A stretch of DNA of 64,000 nucleotides from NCBI GenBank assembly GCA_036365455.1, contig JAWQUS010000030.1, positions 19,860,001 to 19,924,000 on the forward strand, in the 5' to 3' direction. Under the pieces are notes generated by a model, which saw nothing but the letters and a program-made list of their open reading frames with translations, ran no database searches and was not told where the DNA came from. The DNA is from Macrosoma leucophasiata. Taxonomy: Eukaryota > Arthropoda > Insecta > Lepidoptera > Hedylidae. Both the position numbers and the translations under genes were made by a program. Below, piece by piece: positions 10,865 through 22,608 of the stretch. Numbering within the stretch: the stretch's first letter is position 1; each line of letters starts with the position of its first letter.

Positions 10865-11839
10865 TATTAAATAAAGTTGGTGGCATTTTGTTTTATATAG
10901 GTTATAATAGAAAATGTTGATGTTGGTATACAAATTCACTGGATTGAGATTTGAAGGGGAAGTACGTTGAACACAATTAATTAAAATGTTCTTACACTTC
11001 ATGTTAAGCAGAAATCAATAGGTACAAAATAAAAATTTAAAGCGTCAATGGTAATTCACATGTGGGAATTATGCTGTTTAAATGTAGCTTAAATGACATG
11101 TTTGTAGATTTACCATAGCAGCGCCATCTATTGATTACTTACTCAACCCAGTCGAAAGGTATCGACATCTGTTAGAATCATTTGGAGTTAACAGATAATT
11201 GTGACTGTCAAATAATAACAGACAAATAATTAGCAATAAATTAAAATTGCGACTATAATTTGAGATTTAAACTATCCTATCTCTCAAGTTGGATCGAACT
11301 GCACATGGTGTGCGAATTTTATTATAATCGGTTAAGTGGTTTAGGAGTCCATTGAGGACAAACATTGTGACACGAGATTTATATATATTAAGATTACAGT
11401 GCCCGTGTATAGTGAAATAGAATAACAGTGCGAAAACACGTCCTTTCGGGTTGCCTCCAAAACTTCATTGTAAATGTACTGGTAAAGTAGCCATCGCTTT
11501 ACTCGAATTACTGACTGTGACTGACTGACGGACTGATAAATTGACTGACTGACTCTGACTTTTACGCTGCTTATTAAGAATACGAAATATCGTTTTACTT
11601 GACACTGGCAATATGCGTAATAGCGATGCCATAATATAAATAAAAAGTCTGTCAAATCCAAAGAAGACAAATACCTACTACGGTCAAATCTACATAGAAA
11701 CGAAACCGGCTGTTTGATCCCGGTGTCTACTCTATATTATTGACCTCATTGTGCTCACCTTATATTTTAGTCCTAGGTGTAGACACTGTCAACTTTGATT
11801 TCATACATACTTAGATAGGTAGGTACATGTAGCATGTAG
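10865..11839. repeat. Gene-free stretch with repeat family G
   Basis: 11500-11650 holds GACTGACTGAC runs and, on the minus strand, GGCATCGCTATTACGCATATT...TCGTATTC, which recurs on the plus strand at about 26725-26830. No gene is visible. AGATGGCGC-type short motifs occur here and elsewhere in the window. Confidence 0.45.
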
Positions 11840-12125
11840 TTTTTTTTATATAATGGAAGTGGCAAACAAGCATGCAGTTCACATTGGTGTTAAATGATGA
11901 CTGCAGCCTATAGACACTTACACAAAGACCAAGGTCAAAATGCAGATGCGTTAGGTACCACTTCTGAAGTCTGAGGTGTTATGCCTCTGTGCCGGAAATT
12001 ACAGAGCCGTACATTACCACCTGACCAGAACACGTTAGTGCTGAACACTACCATTTAGCGGCAAGTATATTAATGCGGTGGTGCTTACGCCCGCGAGCTC
12101 CATCACTGGAGCTGTACCACCAGTA
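11840..12125 (-). repeat. SINE-A, near full length
   Basis: T-run then TATAATGGAAGTGGCAAAC through GAGCTGTACCACCAGTA, a good SINE-A match in minus orientation. Confidence 0.75.
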
Positions 12126-12454
12126 GAATGGTGGTAGGGCTAGGTGTATAAACAAATAATTATAATCAAAGGTAGGCAATTCTGTAGGTAGGTTACCTAT
12201 TGTTTTAAAAGTCAAAATTCAATATTCTCGAGCGCTCGTCGAGACTTAATAAAGCTATAAACGTCTTCACCAATAAAATAAAGCGACAAATAACAGTCGA
12301 AATGCATATTATGCAGTATCATGTTCCACACTTATCTTTTACAACGTGTTCGTTTGTTTTTAAAGGTCTTTAACAATTTCGTGTTTTACGTTTTTTCTCA
12401 GCGAACCGGTATTTTTAGGGTAAGTTACATTCTTTTAGGGGCTATTTTTTAATG

Positions 12455-12530
12455 TTACGATGATGGCAAATTATCATACAGTTCACATTGATGGTAAGTG
12501 AATACTGCACCCTATACCGACAACAGATTG
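12455..12530 (-). repeat. SINE-A, 3' fragment
   Basis: GATGGCAAATTATCATACAG / TTCACATTGATGGTAAGTGA corresponds to the tail end of SINE-A in minus orientation. It directly precedes a hAT-like MITE. Confidence 0.5.
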
Positions 12531-12554
12531 ACCCAAAAAACCATACATGCAATT

Positions 12555-12847
12555 CATAGAGCAACGCGGCCCACCGGTCGCAGCGGACCGGAGGGGAGTA
12601 GCCATAGCGTGTATTACCGATGCAAAACAGTCTGTCAATTTTTGCGGGGGGAAATGCGTGCGACACACACGCACACTACAAAAATTGTCTATTACTACGA
12701 AACTCACACCTTGACTTTAACAAAATACAGAAACAATTTCACGCACACATTTAAACATCTAGGCGACAGGTATAGGCTCATTTGGACTTGTACTTTGACA
12801 GAGGGGAAAGCCTGCATATGGCTACTCCCCTCCAATGTTGCTCTATG
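12555..12847. mobile_element. hAT-like MITE, complete, 8-bp target duplication
   Basis: Ends are CATAGAGCAAC and GTTGCTCTATG (inverted repeats), with inner arms GGAGGGGAGTAGCC / GGCTACTCCCCTCC. Both sides carry the 8-bp direct repeat ATGCAATT (12547-12554 and 12848-12855). An 8-bp duplication with such ends fits the hAT superfamily. It is non-coding. Further copies are at 13836-14090 and 44365-45232. Confidence 0.8.
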
Positions 12848-12904
12848 ATGCAATTTAAACTCGCACGTTTCGTTCCGGTTACGTTTTATTAACTTTTGTT
12901 CTTC

Positions 12905-12995
12905 TTTATTTTGACCTCTGGTTTAGGGTGCAGTCGTCACTAAACATCAATATGAACTGTATACTTGTTTGCCACATTAGTTACACAAAAAAAAC
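12905..12995 (+). repeat. SINE-A, 3' end
   Basis: ACCTCTGGTTTAGGGTGCAG through TTTGCCACATTAGTTACAC and an A-run match the terminal third of SINE-A. Confidence 0.6.
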
Positions 12996-13488
12996 ATGTT
13001 AAGTATATGTCTACTATGCATTGCATTACTGTTTTCTCGAAATAACGTCATTGGTAGATATCACGTTAAGCAGCATTGTACTGTGTAGATTTGAATACGT
13101 ACTCGTAGTTTGTCCTAGAGCTTCCCTACTCGAGCTCTATCGTACAAAAGTATATTTATCCTAAAATGTCATCATAGAGTAATAGGTATTCAGAGATGAC
13201 CTCAATTGAACAATTTATTACGGTTGACAATTGCCTTCTTACAAAGCTTATAGCGTATTGCACCGTGGGAAATATATCGGTTTACATGGTTATAAAAGGT
13301 TACCACTCCCGACCACATCTGAGCAAAAGTCACCATGACCGCTCGGTTTGAGAGCAGGAATAGGTATGTAGACTATGTAGATATCGAACAATATAGTGTT
13401 GTGGTGGTATTTTTTGTCCTGAAGCGTCGAACAAGCATAGTTACTTTACTATAGAAATATCTACGTAACATCCAGAGGTTTCAATATT
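12996..13488. other. Gene-free stretch
   Basis: No recognisable gene, RNA or repeat structure is seen. Mixed AT-rich sequence. Confidence 0.35.
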
Positions 13489-13788
13489 TACTGGTGGTAG
13501 AGCTCCAGTAACGGAGCTCGCGGGCGTAGGCACCACCCCATTACCTAATATACTTGCCGCTAAATGGTAGTGTTCAGCACTATCGTGTTCTGGTCAGGTG
13601 GTAATGTACGGCCCTGTAATTTCTAGCACAGAGGCTTAACACCTGAGGCCTCAGGAGTGGTAACGCATCTGCATTTTGCCCTTGGTTATTGTCTGGGTGT
13701 CTAAAGGCTGCAGTCATCACTTAACATCAATGTGAACTGTGTTTAGTTATTGTGCTTGTTTACCACTTACAATACATAAAAAAAAAAT
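13489..13788 (+). repeat. SINE-A, full-length-like
   Basis: ACTGGTGGTAGAGCTCCAG to TTTACCACTTACAATACATA plus an A-run, in plus orientation. Confidence 0.75.
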
Positions 13789-14200
13789 GTAGATGCGTTG
13801 CCACTCTTGACTCTCCTGAGGTCCAACTTGTGCCTCACAGAGCAACACGGCCAACCGCCCGACCGGAGAGTAGCCATAGCATTTATTACCGATGCAAAAC
13901 AGTCTCGTCATTTTTTGCGGGGGGGAAAAATACGTGTGATACACACACAATAAAAATCGTCTATTACTACGAAACTCACACTTTGACTTCAGCAAAATAC
14001 ATAAACAATTTCACGCACACATTTAAACATCTCAGCGACAGGGATAAGGTCACTTGTCCTTGTACTTTGACAGAGGGGAAAGCCTAGCCGTGCCTATATC
14101 TACATAAAACCATACATTTGAATAGGTAAAGATGCATTGGCACTCCTGAAATATAAGCTCATATGCCTCTATGCTAGAAATACCCACAAGGCCGTGCATG
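13789..14200. mobile_element. hAT-like MITE (truncated) inside an old SINE-A fragment
   Basis: 13836-14090 matches the hAT-like MITE at 12555 (CACAGAGCAACACGG..., ATTACCGATGCAAAACAGTC, TTTGACAGAGGGGAAAGCC) but lacks its right end. SINE-A-like pieces lie on either side (13789-13835 GATGCGTTGCCACTC and 14130-14200 GATGCATTGGCACTCC), suggesting insertion into a SINE-A copy. Confidence 0.55.
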
Positions 14201-14281
14201 AGAAGAAATATAAACCTAACCCACCGCCCCTAATTCTTCCCTAATCGTCAGCTTACAACACAAAATTAAAAAGTAATAACA

Positions 14282-14430
14282 TGATTGTTTTATATTATTT
14301 CGCATTAACATGTGTTAAGGTCGCGAGTTCGAGCCTCGCCTGAAGTCAAATTTTTCTTTCCATTTTCTTTAAAAATAAAATATATTTCACAAGCATGTGT
14401 TAACGCGAAATAATATAAAACAATTATTAA
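14282..14430. other. Inverted-repeat element with a tRNA fragment in its loop
   Basis: About 36 bases near 14285-14321 (ATTGTTTTATATTATTTCGC...) are inverted near 14392-14428 (...GCGAAATAATATAAAACAAT). The loop contains GCGAGTTCGAGCCTCGC and AATTTTTCTTTCC, the T-arm end and downstream tract also seen in the tRNA-like unit at 14579-14690. It could be a MITE that captured a tRNA-like 3' half. Confidence 0.6.
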
Positions 14431-14578
14431 GGGTAAAAGCGACTTCTTTACGATATTCAATAAACTGAAAAGTCTATTATATCGGTTGCCTAACTAGCAT
14501 AGTTGGTAATAGATGGCGCTGCTGCTACCATAAAGCAATGCAATAGATGTGAAGGAAAGATTTGACAAATCGGGCAGG

Positions 14579-14655
14579 GCTTCAGTAGCTCAATTGGAAG
14601 AGCGGCTGGACTAGATTCCCAGTAGGCCGCGAGTTCGAGTCTCGCCTGAAGTCAA
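14579..14655 (+). repeat. tRNA-like unit (probable tRNA pseudogene or SINE head)
   Basis: A possible acceptor stem GCTTCAG/CTGAAGT, D stem GCTC/GAGC and T arm GCGAG-TTCGAGT-CTCGC can be drawn, followed by TTTTTC, a Pol III-type terminator. The anticodon arm does not give a 5-bp stem with a 7-base loop, so no anticodon is assigned. The same 3' half and flank recur at 14333-14390, which argues for a repeat rather than a functional gene. Confidence 0.45.
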
Positions 14656-14826
14656 ATTTTTCTTTCCATTTTTCTTTAAAAATAAAATAATAACATGATG
14701 TCATTTTTATAAAATCTATGTTGTTTATTTACAAAACTTATTATAACACTTATAATACGAGTAGGTACCATTCAGAACATGTCGATGTAACATTTGACTG
14801 TCATCTCATTTTAAGACTTTAACTAT

Positions 14827-14832
14827 TTTATT
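14827..14832 (-). promoter_or_regulatory. AATAAA polyadenylation signal of URB1
   Basis: AATAAA on the minus strand about 35 bases after the URB1 stop codon (14866-14868). Position and sequence fit the canonical signal. Confidence 0.55.
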
Positions 14833-14865
14833 AAACATTATATTCCACAGAGTTGGCAAATATAT

Positions 14866-15883
14866 TTACAAAATGTATACTTGCGCTAGCATTTTCAACT
14901 CTCTAACTAACATATCTTTCTCAGTCAAATCATTTACATTGATATGATTACTACTTAACATTAAACTTTCATTGTTTACTACCGCTTGATTGATCAAATC
15001 TATACCTTCACAGTTTTTCACGATAACACTGCACTTGCGAACAATGTTCACCATTTGTTTCTTAGACAAATACTTCAGCGTTCTTCTACTTACCAACCTA
15101 TAAGCAGCTAAATACGAAACCACTTCTTCTAACTCCAATCCATCAATGTAATCCAGCAAACCATTTAAAATCATCAGTATTTCAAATTCTATATCATTTT
15201 TAATTCTAATATCCGTCGCATCTACATTACTATTAGCTATGCTCTTGCTGTAATGTTTTGCAAATGAGTTAATCGCCATACTGCTAAACATATTTTTGAT
15301 GAATCCAATCATTTCTCTCACTATACTCGCGTCATCTTTACCAATCTGTCTAACTATCGAATGTAGCCAAGATATAAGTCCATATCCTTCAACTAAAATT
15401 TCGAAGGCTCTAGGTATAGTTATAATCGAATTCAAAGCATTCAGAATTTTCTCTTTAGTCTTTCTGTCGCACAAAACAGTGGAGTAAAAATCCATTATCA
15501 TTTTTAGACACATAGTCTTAAAGACAACGTTAACGTCTGTTATAGTTTTTGTACCCTTTTGAATAATGTTTAAAATCCAGGTCCGTCTGTCTGAGAATTC
15601 GACTTCGCTGTCGTGGAAGAGGCTGAGAAAATCCGGCACAACTGTGAGATCGACAAATTGTTTAGCAATCAGGAAGTTGTTGACTGGTTTGTATAGCGGG
15701 TCGAAGGGCGCTGTTGATACCATGAGAGCTTTTGCTAGGTATAAAGCTCCGATGGCGGGCAATCTTGGATTTTTATGGTCTTTTAGTTCACTATCTTCAT
15801 TTGCGGCGATGATCGCAGTCGCTAGACTTTGTCGGAGAGTTGTTATGAAATCTGTGAGCAGCAGTTTATCATTTTTATGTCTC
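14866..15883 (-). CDS. URB1: URB1 coding exon 3 (C-terminus)
   Basis: Acceptor TTCTTTTACAG|GAGACAT. Completes the split codon AC|G and runs 338 more codons to TAA at 14866-14868. Helical, Leu-rich (...YLSKKQMVNIVRKCSV...). Confidence 0.8.
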
Positions 15884-18800
15884 CTGTAAAAGAAAATAAA
15901 AATAAAATTAGGTACTTTCTGTAGCACAACCATATGATTTTGTATAAACGTGTAATTCCATGTAGGAAACGAATGTCAGCTTTAGTATTAACAGTTAATA
16001 GGATATCCTTCAAATACACAATTTTTCTACGCACACACGTATAGATAAACATGACCAAGTAGTCCTACCAAAAATAGGGCGTAAACTTCGAGTTAATTTT
16101 AAAGACCAATAGCAAAAAGAAGAAAGAGAAGATAAAGCCAGAAGAATAATGTAACCATTTATAGTACCGTCAAAATATAAAAACATCAACCAGGAATTGA
16201 AGATAATCGTCTGTGTAGAATATTAAAATTTAGGTCATCCTTATTAATTGAGCCGAAAGAAGTTCACTGCGTCATTAGGAGAGAATATGTACATCGCCGC
16301 GCCTGACATGCGGATTGGCGATCACAGTGACGGATTCTGCTGCTCACCCCTCGTATTTATTCACCGCCGCCTATTGGAATAGTTTGACCACCATGGAGGA
16401 CATAATAAAAATATACTCACGTTTCGGTCTCCAAAAGCATACAGAATCTATGCAGGACGTGATACGCTGATGCCCGCATTCGTGGACAGTGAGAACTCAA
16501 AGCTACAACCGGCACTGACAGGAGCCCCGTTCGTAGCAACTTGAAACAAGAAGCCACGGACCCCGGCGCTAGTAAATGACTCAGTAAAGGAAACAGGAAA
16601 ATAGGATCGTATATAGTTTCATCTTCATCTAAATGCGATATGGAAAGCAAATCTTTATCTCTCAAATCAAGAAACAAATTACTATATTTACTATTTAAAA
16701 TTAAGCCCTTGATCGCCGCTTCATTATCGCTAACCGCATTTGATTTCAAATTACTGTCTTGAGTTATTTTTTCTAGTACCACCTTTAGAGACTCGTCAGT
16801 TTTAGGTAATTCATAATAATAATCTAATTTCTGATTCACCGGAAAATTTGTAACGGTTCTCTCGATAATATCTTTTTCAAATAGATTCAAAACTTGGTTT
16901 GGTGTTGGATGACTCCAGAGTGATGACGTGCGCTTTCTACGAACGGCATAGAAATTCGCAGCAGTGTCGCCCCAAACATAAGGCTTGTAATCGTTGACCG
17001 GCTGGTCGTTTGCTTCATAAAAATGTAATATCGTCACAATCAATCGGTCGCACGGACTTCTAGTTGCGCGGTACGCGCTCAAATAAACAGGTATTTGTTG
17101 CACCTTCATTACAGATTTATTTGTTGTTATCAACACGTAGAGAAATTCCAATAATCTCGATTTAACGTCTGAACTATGGTAGCTCAACATCACGTTTAAA
17201 AACTCAGAGTGGGAAGTGACCATGTCAAATAGCACCACTATATCATCGTGATCTGTAGGATAGAAAAGTTTCACCAAGTTCATGAGGACACTGAGCAATC
17301 TTGGTCCTGTCGTGTTCGGCTGATTAGCAGTTTTCACTTTCAAGGCATCTTTCAATACAGCTTTACAAAAGTTTTGCCAAATTGCACTTTCAATTATCTT
17401 TTTGAATGCCACTTTGTCTTGGATCTTAAATCCATCAATTTTATTACATATCGTTATAGTGTTTGCCATTACTGATATGATGGTTTCCAATATGTTATCA
17501 TCTTTAATATCTTTTAGAGCAATTAGAATTACTTGCAGCATGTCTGTTAAGTAATTTATTAGATATTCCTGTTTATGACCTTCATTACTGATGCATATTC
17601 GCATAAAAACAGAGTGCATTAACTTTACATGTGTTATCTCAGCTATTTCAAATTTATGACTCTTTGTAAATATTTTCTTACAATCTTTTTGATCCATGCA
17701 CTCCACGACCAACTTTCTTATAAATTGCCAAGAATTTATATACACTTGGCCAACTTTATGTGGTTTCTCTAAAAATTTTACTATGTTTGATTTGTACTCA
17801 GTAAAAATTTGCAGCACCAACTCTTTATTTTGAAATATATACTGATTATGTTCAATCAATCCATTACCTAAAGGTAACGTAAGCTCTCTCTGACTTATAA
17901 TATCTTCTCTAGCAAGTTCTTGTTTGAACACATTACAGAACTTGGCATTAAACTTCAGTAAAGTAGAAGCCAACAGAGCCGTTGATTTTCTCATAGTGTT
18001 ACTATGAAAGAACTTCTGGAAATTCTCTTCACTTATTTCATTTACTTGATTTGGTTTATTTTCTATATAAAGTGTGAGAGCATTTTCCAAATTTGTCAAG
18101 TTGGGAACGATATCCGTATCAGTATTAATTAATAAATCAGTGTAAAGTTTCATAGTATTCTTCAATATTTCTGAAGAGAGTTCCAATCTAGGATTAGAAT
18201 ACTTCTGCAACAAAACGCGTAACAATTCTAATACAAAACTTGGCTCTTTATCGTCCTTTGTACACGCATTAAGGTCTACACTAAATATGTTGTTGAATAC
18301 CAGAATATCGTCTTCTTTAGATAAACCTATGATTTCCAAAACTCTTATTGTATGATCACAATTGATATTTTTAATTCTATTGATTTTATTAAACGCTTTT
18401 AATATTTCGTTGCAGTTCTTTTGTTGATAAGATTTAAGTACAAAATGTTTTTTATTTAAATTATTAACGATGTCGTTGTGTTTACTAACAAGATGGAGGA
18501 TCATCTTTGTCGCTAATATTTCACATTCATTTTTGCTCATATCCAATGCACTATATATTTTTAAGAAATGGGAATTTTTTAACATATTATGAATAATGTT
18601 CTTAGAAACATCCAACATGTGATGTTTGTTGCTTAATGCGATAATGCAATCAAAATTCGTTATTATTTTACGAACATGTGCTTCCGTCAATTGATTTAAA
18701 CCAGTCAGCTTTACCAAACAAAACATGAGATATTTTGCCCAAATAAATATTTCCGATTTGTCCGCAATCATTGTAGTATTTATTTTATAGTTGCCTTCCT

Positions 18801-21800
18801 CGGTAACAACAATACCACTATCTTCTTCAAGAGCATTATCTAAGAATGGAAATATGTCTTTTAAATTTATGTCTTCATTCAGAATTATTGATTTCGAAAT
18901 GTTTATCAATATACCATCACTAACTATTGTATCTGGCAAGCACACAGACTTCATCGCCCATTGTGTTACATAAGCTCTAGCATCTAATTTGGAATCACCA
19001 ATCAATATTTCTGTAAGTTCCGGCGAATAGTTGGAGTGTAGTAGATTGGCCACATAAACTGACAAAAAATGTTGCAATTTCTTCTTAGCATCCTTATTAT
19101 TTTGTATATACTGCATGCAACCGACGATAAATACCGATGGTATTTTGTTTTCTGCGACAACACTTTCTTCTGTACATCTATTACGCATCAGATCATTGAA
19201 GAGTTTGTCCAAATTAGTTTCGCTATTCTCATCGGTAATTTCAAAATTAACATGTTGATTTTTAACAAATTCAGATAATTGTTTACTATTATCCAAAATA
19301 TACTCTACAATATCAGCAACAAGTGATATTTGACTGACTTTAGCATTGCGCAAAGTGTATAACATTAAATGAATTTCATTTTCGTCAGCCTCAAAAATTT
19401 TAGTGTTCTTAAAGAAACTAGTTAATGTATCTTTAGCTTCAATCCACGTATCGCCTTCATCACTGGTATATACTTCAAGCATTATCAGAAACAGTTCTTT
19501 AAACATGGGATTCTTTAATGATATTGCTGAATTATCTAATGTCAACCACAAAGAGACAATTTTAAATTTCAGAAGCGTAACATGATCACTCGATAAATTT
19601 ACAGAGAAGTCTAGGATGTTTTTCATATTTATGTTACCTTCAACGGATTCAAAGAACGATGGATGAATTTGGTCATAGAGCAGAAGTAGATCTAATAGCA
19701 ATATAAGAGAGTTAGCATCATCAGGTTTAGGTATCTTATAATCTTGTGAAGTCTCCTTTGAATCTGCTCCACAAATGACATCTTGAATTAATGATACTAT
19801 TAAACTAGGTGAAGGCATGTGTTTCGGGAAAAAGAACTCTAATTTGTTTTTCAAATCATTCAGTATGGTATTTGAATCTTGCATTTCAAGAATATGCATA
19901 TATTTTTTGAAAGATTGTAACATCTTCACCAATACTTTGATACAGTATAATTGGATAGTTTTATCTCTTTCATGGTTTATTTGCAGATGTCTCAAAATTG
20001 GCACTGGTAAGGTAACAAATCGGACAAAATTTACAGCTTGCATAGAATTCAGGTTAGACAATTTAGGTACCACATCTTCAGCTTTAAATTTATTAAGGAG
20101 CTTAATAACAAACTGTACAGATTTCGCCCAAAGCGGCGAATGTTGAGGTTGAAAACTTTGTTCAACAATATGAATTATTGCTCTATGGAGATCTGGACAC
20201 TTGAACACAATTTGCAGCACCGTTTTACATTCGTATTCATTCTCCCAAGGACGTTTTAAACTCAGCAAAGCTTTATACAAGTTTGGATTCTTATTTGCTT
20301 CTGATGTTCCTAATGTTTTATCCACAAAATAAAGACCTATTCTATGAGAAGTGAAAAGAGTCAATACAATTTCTGATAGCAACTCCATTATTTCTGGCTT
20401 TGATTCTTTCATTTGGTCAAAACTTAATTCTGGCGGACCTTTCCATGAGAAAATTTTAAAAATGCTGTGCAGAACATATTGACTAAAGGTCTTCAGCTTC
20501 AATGTCTTGGATATCAGAGTGTTCTCAATTACATTCTTTTTCAGAATATTTAAGAACATCAACACATCATTTGATTCATCTTGTATCAGACCTGGTATGA
20601 CTAATGGAAGTAATCTTTGTTTCTCTAAAAGAGCTTTTATGAGTGGTAGATGACCGTCCACAAGAAATGATGTTATAAAAAGTATGAATGCTTTTCGTAC
20701 ATTGTCCTTCTCTTTATAATTTGGCTTCTCCACAATGTACTGCAATGATTTTGGCGTTAAAGGCAGTTGACTGAGGACTTCAATACCAAGATCGGAATTT
20801 AGGGTTACCATGGATGTAAGCAAATTGAGAATTATTTTCCGATGGCGAGGTCCAGAGTTCTCACTAATCATGATTTCAATGGTAGGTACAAATGTGTTAA
20901 GGAAGAAACGGCAAGCTTCTTCTGTGATTGTGATCATGTGAGGAAGGGAAGATTGGACTTTAAGGATAATCAGATGGAAAATGTGGAAAGCAGGAGTCGC
21001 AAGTGTGAGATTTTTCTTGTTTTCTTGAGGTATTTGCCGTAAAATTTCATGTGAGTTCCCACCTACCCTGAGGTATTCCAAAATATAATCGACCTCGCTA
21101 TCAGGGTTTAGGCATACTTGAAGGAACTGGGTCAGAGCTGGAAAAAAATACATTTAATTTTATAACTTTTGTAGTTTCAAGTTTCAAAATGTCATAAATT
21201 ATTTATTCACCTTTACTTATATTTTAAAAGGCAAATAAATAAGGTACACTACTATTTTATCAAAGGTAATAAAATAATAATTACTACATTTACTGTTTTT
21301 TTTATTTTATCATGTTGGTAAGCAAGCATGCAGTTCACATTGATGGCAAATGACAACTGTATGGAGCCCATAGATATCTACACAAAAACCAAAGGTCAAA
21401 ATGCAGATGCATTGGCACCTCTAGAGGTCTAAGATGACCTGATAAGAGATTAAGAGATATCTCTGTGATAGGGGTAGGCAGAGGTAAATGCATGCATACA
21501 AGCATACATGCAAACACCCACGATTCTCTGGTTATGTTTTTGGCCTATGTAAGTGGTGGCGAGCCTGTTGCCATCTCCGGGCACATTACCAAACTCCGAG
21601 ATACTGGGAAGCTTCCAGAAAATGGAAAAAAGCCCAATATAACCAGAGATAAAGGATTTAAAATTGTTATCTCTGATAGCCCCCTACACGGGAATCGAAC
21701 CCAGGATCTTCAGCGTAGTAGTAGTAGCCTGCTACCACTAGGCTACTGAGGCAGTTACAATATAGATATAGAATAAACTTCTTTCTTAATGAATGATTAT

Positions 21801-22608
21801 CTAAAAAAAAAAGTACTACAACCCAATCCTACTGTGTAATACTGAAGTTGGCTCTGTCCATTCTGCACTGTTTATGCTACTGCAGAGTGGACAGCCTTAC
21901 ATTACCACTGAACACTTTCATGGAGAGTAAACATCTACAGACAATAACAAAAGAACTTTTACTGTCTCATATACTGTCCAGAAATAAGTTAAAGCCACAT
22001 GTTTGTGATCCAATTATGTGGTAATGTAAAACAGTGTAATCCCTTAAACAGAGGCAAAGCCTCAAGAATAGCAATACATTTGTGTAGTAATGTTTTAGTG
22101 CAGTTGTCTATAGGTTACAAAAGATGCAGCTTTCGAGTAATGAAATAATTGTTTGAAATCGGTAGAGAAGATTTTGTATGAAAATGTTACAAACATACAT
22201 ATTATAAAAACACAAAAGTTTCCTATTTATAATATTTGTATAGAAGTAATAGATTAACATTTTGATATACTAATAACTGTGTCCTAAAATGGATATAGAT
22301 GTTTAGTATTGAGCAGAACCAGTGAATTATGGAATGGAAGAGCAAATGTTTAGAAACGGTTATAAACACAAAAAAGTTTTCTTTCATGTAATTCACATAC
22401 CCATAGTTTGTCCCTGTTTAGATGCTAGCTCTTTTCTAAAATGTTTTATATCAAATCCACTCATTTCCACACTCCTTTTTTCCTTTTTGTTGCTGCTATC
22501 GTTTTGAGGTTGTATAACTTCAAAGTCATTATTTTGGACATTTTCGGTGTCGGTCTTGCTTTTTTTCGGATCGTCGACATCTTCAGCAATGTATTTTCTT
22601 TTCCCCAT
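14866..22608 (-). CDS. URB1: URB1/Npa1-like nucleolar pre-ribosomal-associated protein
   Basis: Predicted 1,980-aa protein from three exons: 22401-22608, 16421-21137 and 14866-15883, joined at GT-AG sites with matching phase (1 then 2). Urb1/Npa1 is a large nucleolar helical-repeat scaffold needed for early 60S ribosomal subunit assembly. The N-terminus is Lys-rich (MGKRKY..., DDPKKSK), as for a nuclear protein. It is followed by long alpha-helical stretches and, at residues about 1622-1634, RMRASAYHVLHRF, resembling the conserved URB1 C-terminal region. Length is between the yeast (about 1,760) and human (about 2,270) proteins. The start is the first ATG before the Lys-rich stretch; its context AACATAAATGG is acceptable. 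No frameshift is seen. Identity rests on remembered family features, not an alignment. It lies downstream of STING on the same strand. Confidence 0.82.
16270..16400 (-). repeat. Repeat family C fragment in URB1 intron 2
   Basis: On the minus strand GGTGGTCAAACTATTCCAAT, GAGCAGCAGAATCC and GATCGCCAATCCGCATGTC match the family at 3111-3600 and 29515-30110. It lies 20 bases downstream of the exon 2 donor. Confidence 0.6.
16421..21137 (-). CDS. URB1: URB1 coding exon 2 (4.7 kb)
   Basis: Acceptor TTTTTTTCCAG|CTCTGACC and donor CCGAAAC|GTGAGTAT. Encodes about 1,572 residues uninterrupted, most of the protein. The frame enters through the split codon G|CT (Ala 70). Confidence 0.85.
21300..21440 (-). 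repeat. SINE-A 3' fragment in URB1 intron 1
   Basis: T-run, GTTGGTAAGCAAGCATGCAG and CACATTGATGGCAAATGAC match the tail half of SINE-A, running the same way as URB1. Confidence 0.6.
21440..21757 (-). repeat. tRNA-derived SINE in URB1 intron 1
   Basis: On the minus strand it begins CTGCCTCAGTAGCCTAGTGG (A box), continues with CTGGGTTCGATTCCCG (B box), then TATCAGAGATAA, GGTAATGTGCCCGGAGATGG and ends near TACCTCTGCCTACCCC. About 315 bp, a nearly complete copy and a good reference for the family. Confidence 0.75.
22401..22608 (-). CDS. URB1: URB1 coding exon 1
   Basis: Encodes residues 1-69 plus one base. The donor is ACTATGG|GTATGTG. Charged, low-complexity N-terminus ending ...HFRKELASKQGQTM. 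Confidence 0.75.

Noticed and set aside
11500..11570. CRISPR-like array of GACTGACT units
   Set aside because: These are simple tetranucleotide runs within a repeat of a eukaryotic genome, without spacers.
14579..14655. A functional tRNA gene
   Set aside because: The acceptor, D and T arms can be drawn, but the anticodon arm does not fold into a normal stem and loop, and the 3' half is repeated nearby. Kept only as a tRNA-like repeat.
15566..15889. Plus-strand frames inside URB1
   Set aside because: They are antisense shadows of URB1 exon 3 with no independent features.
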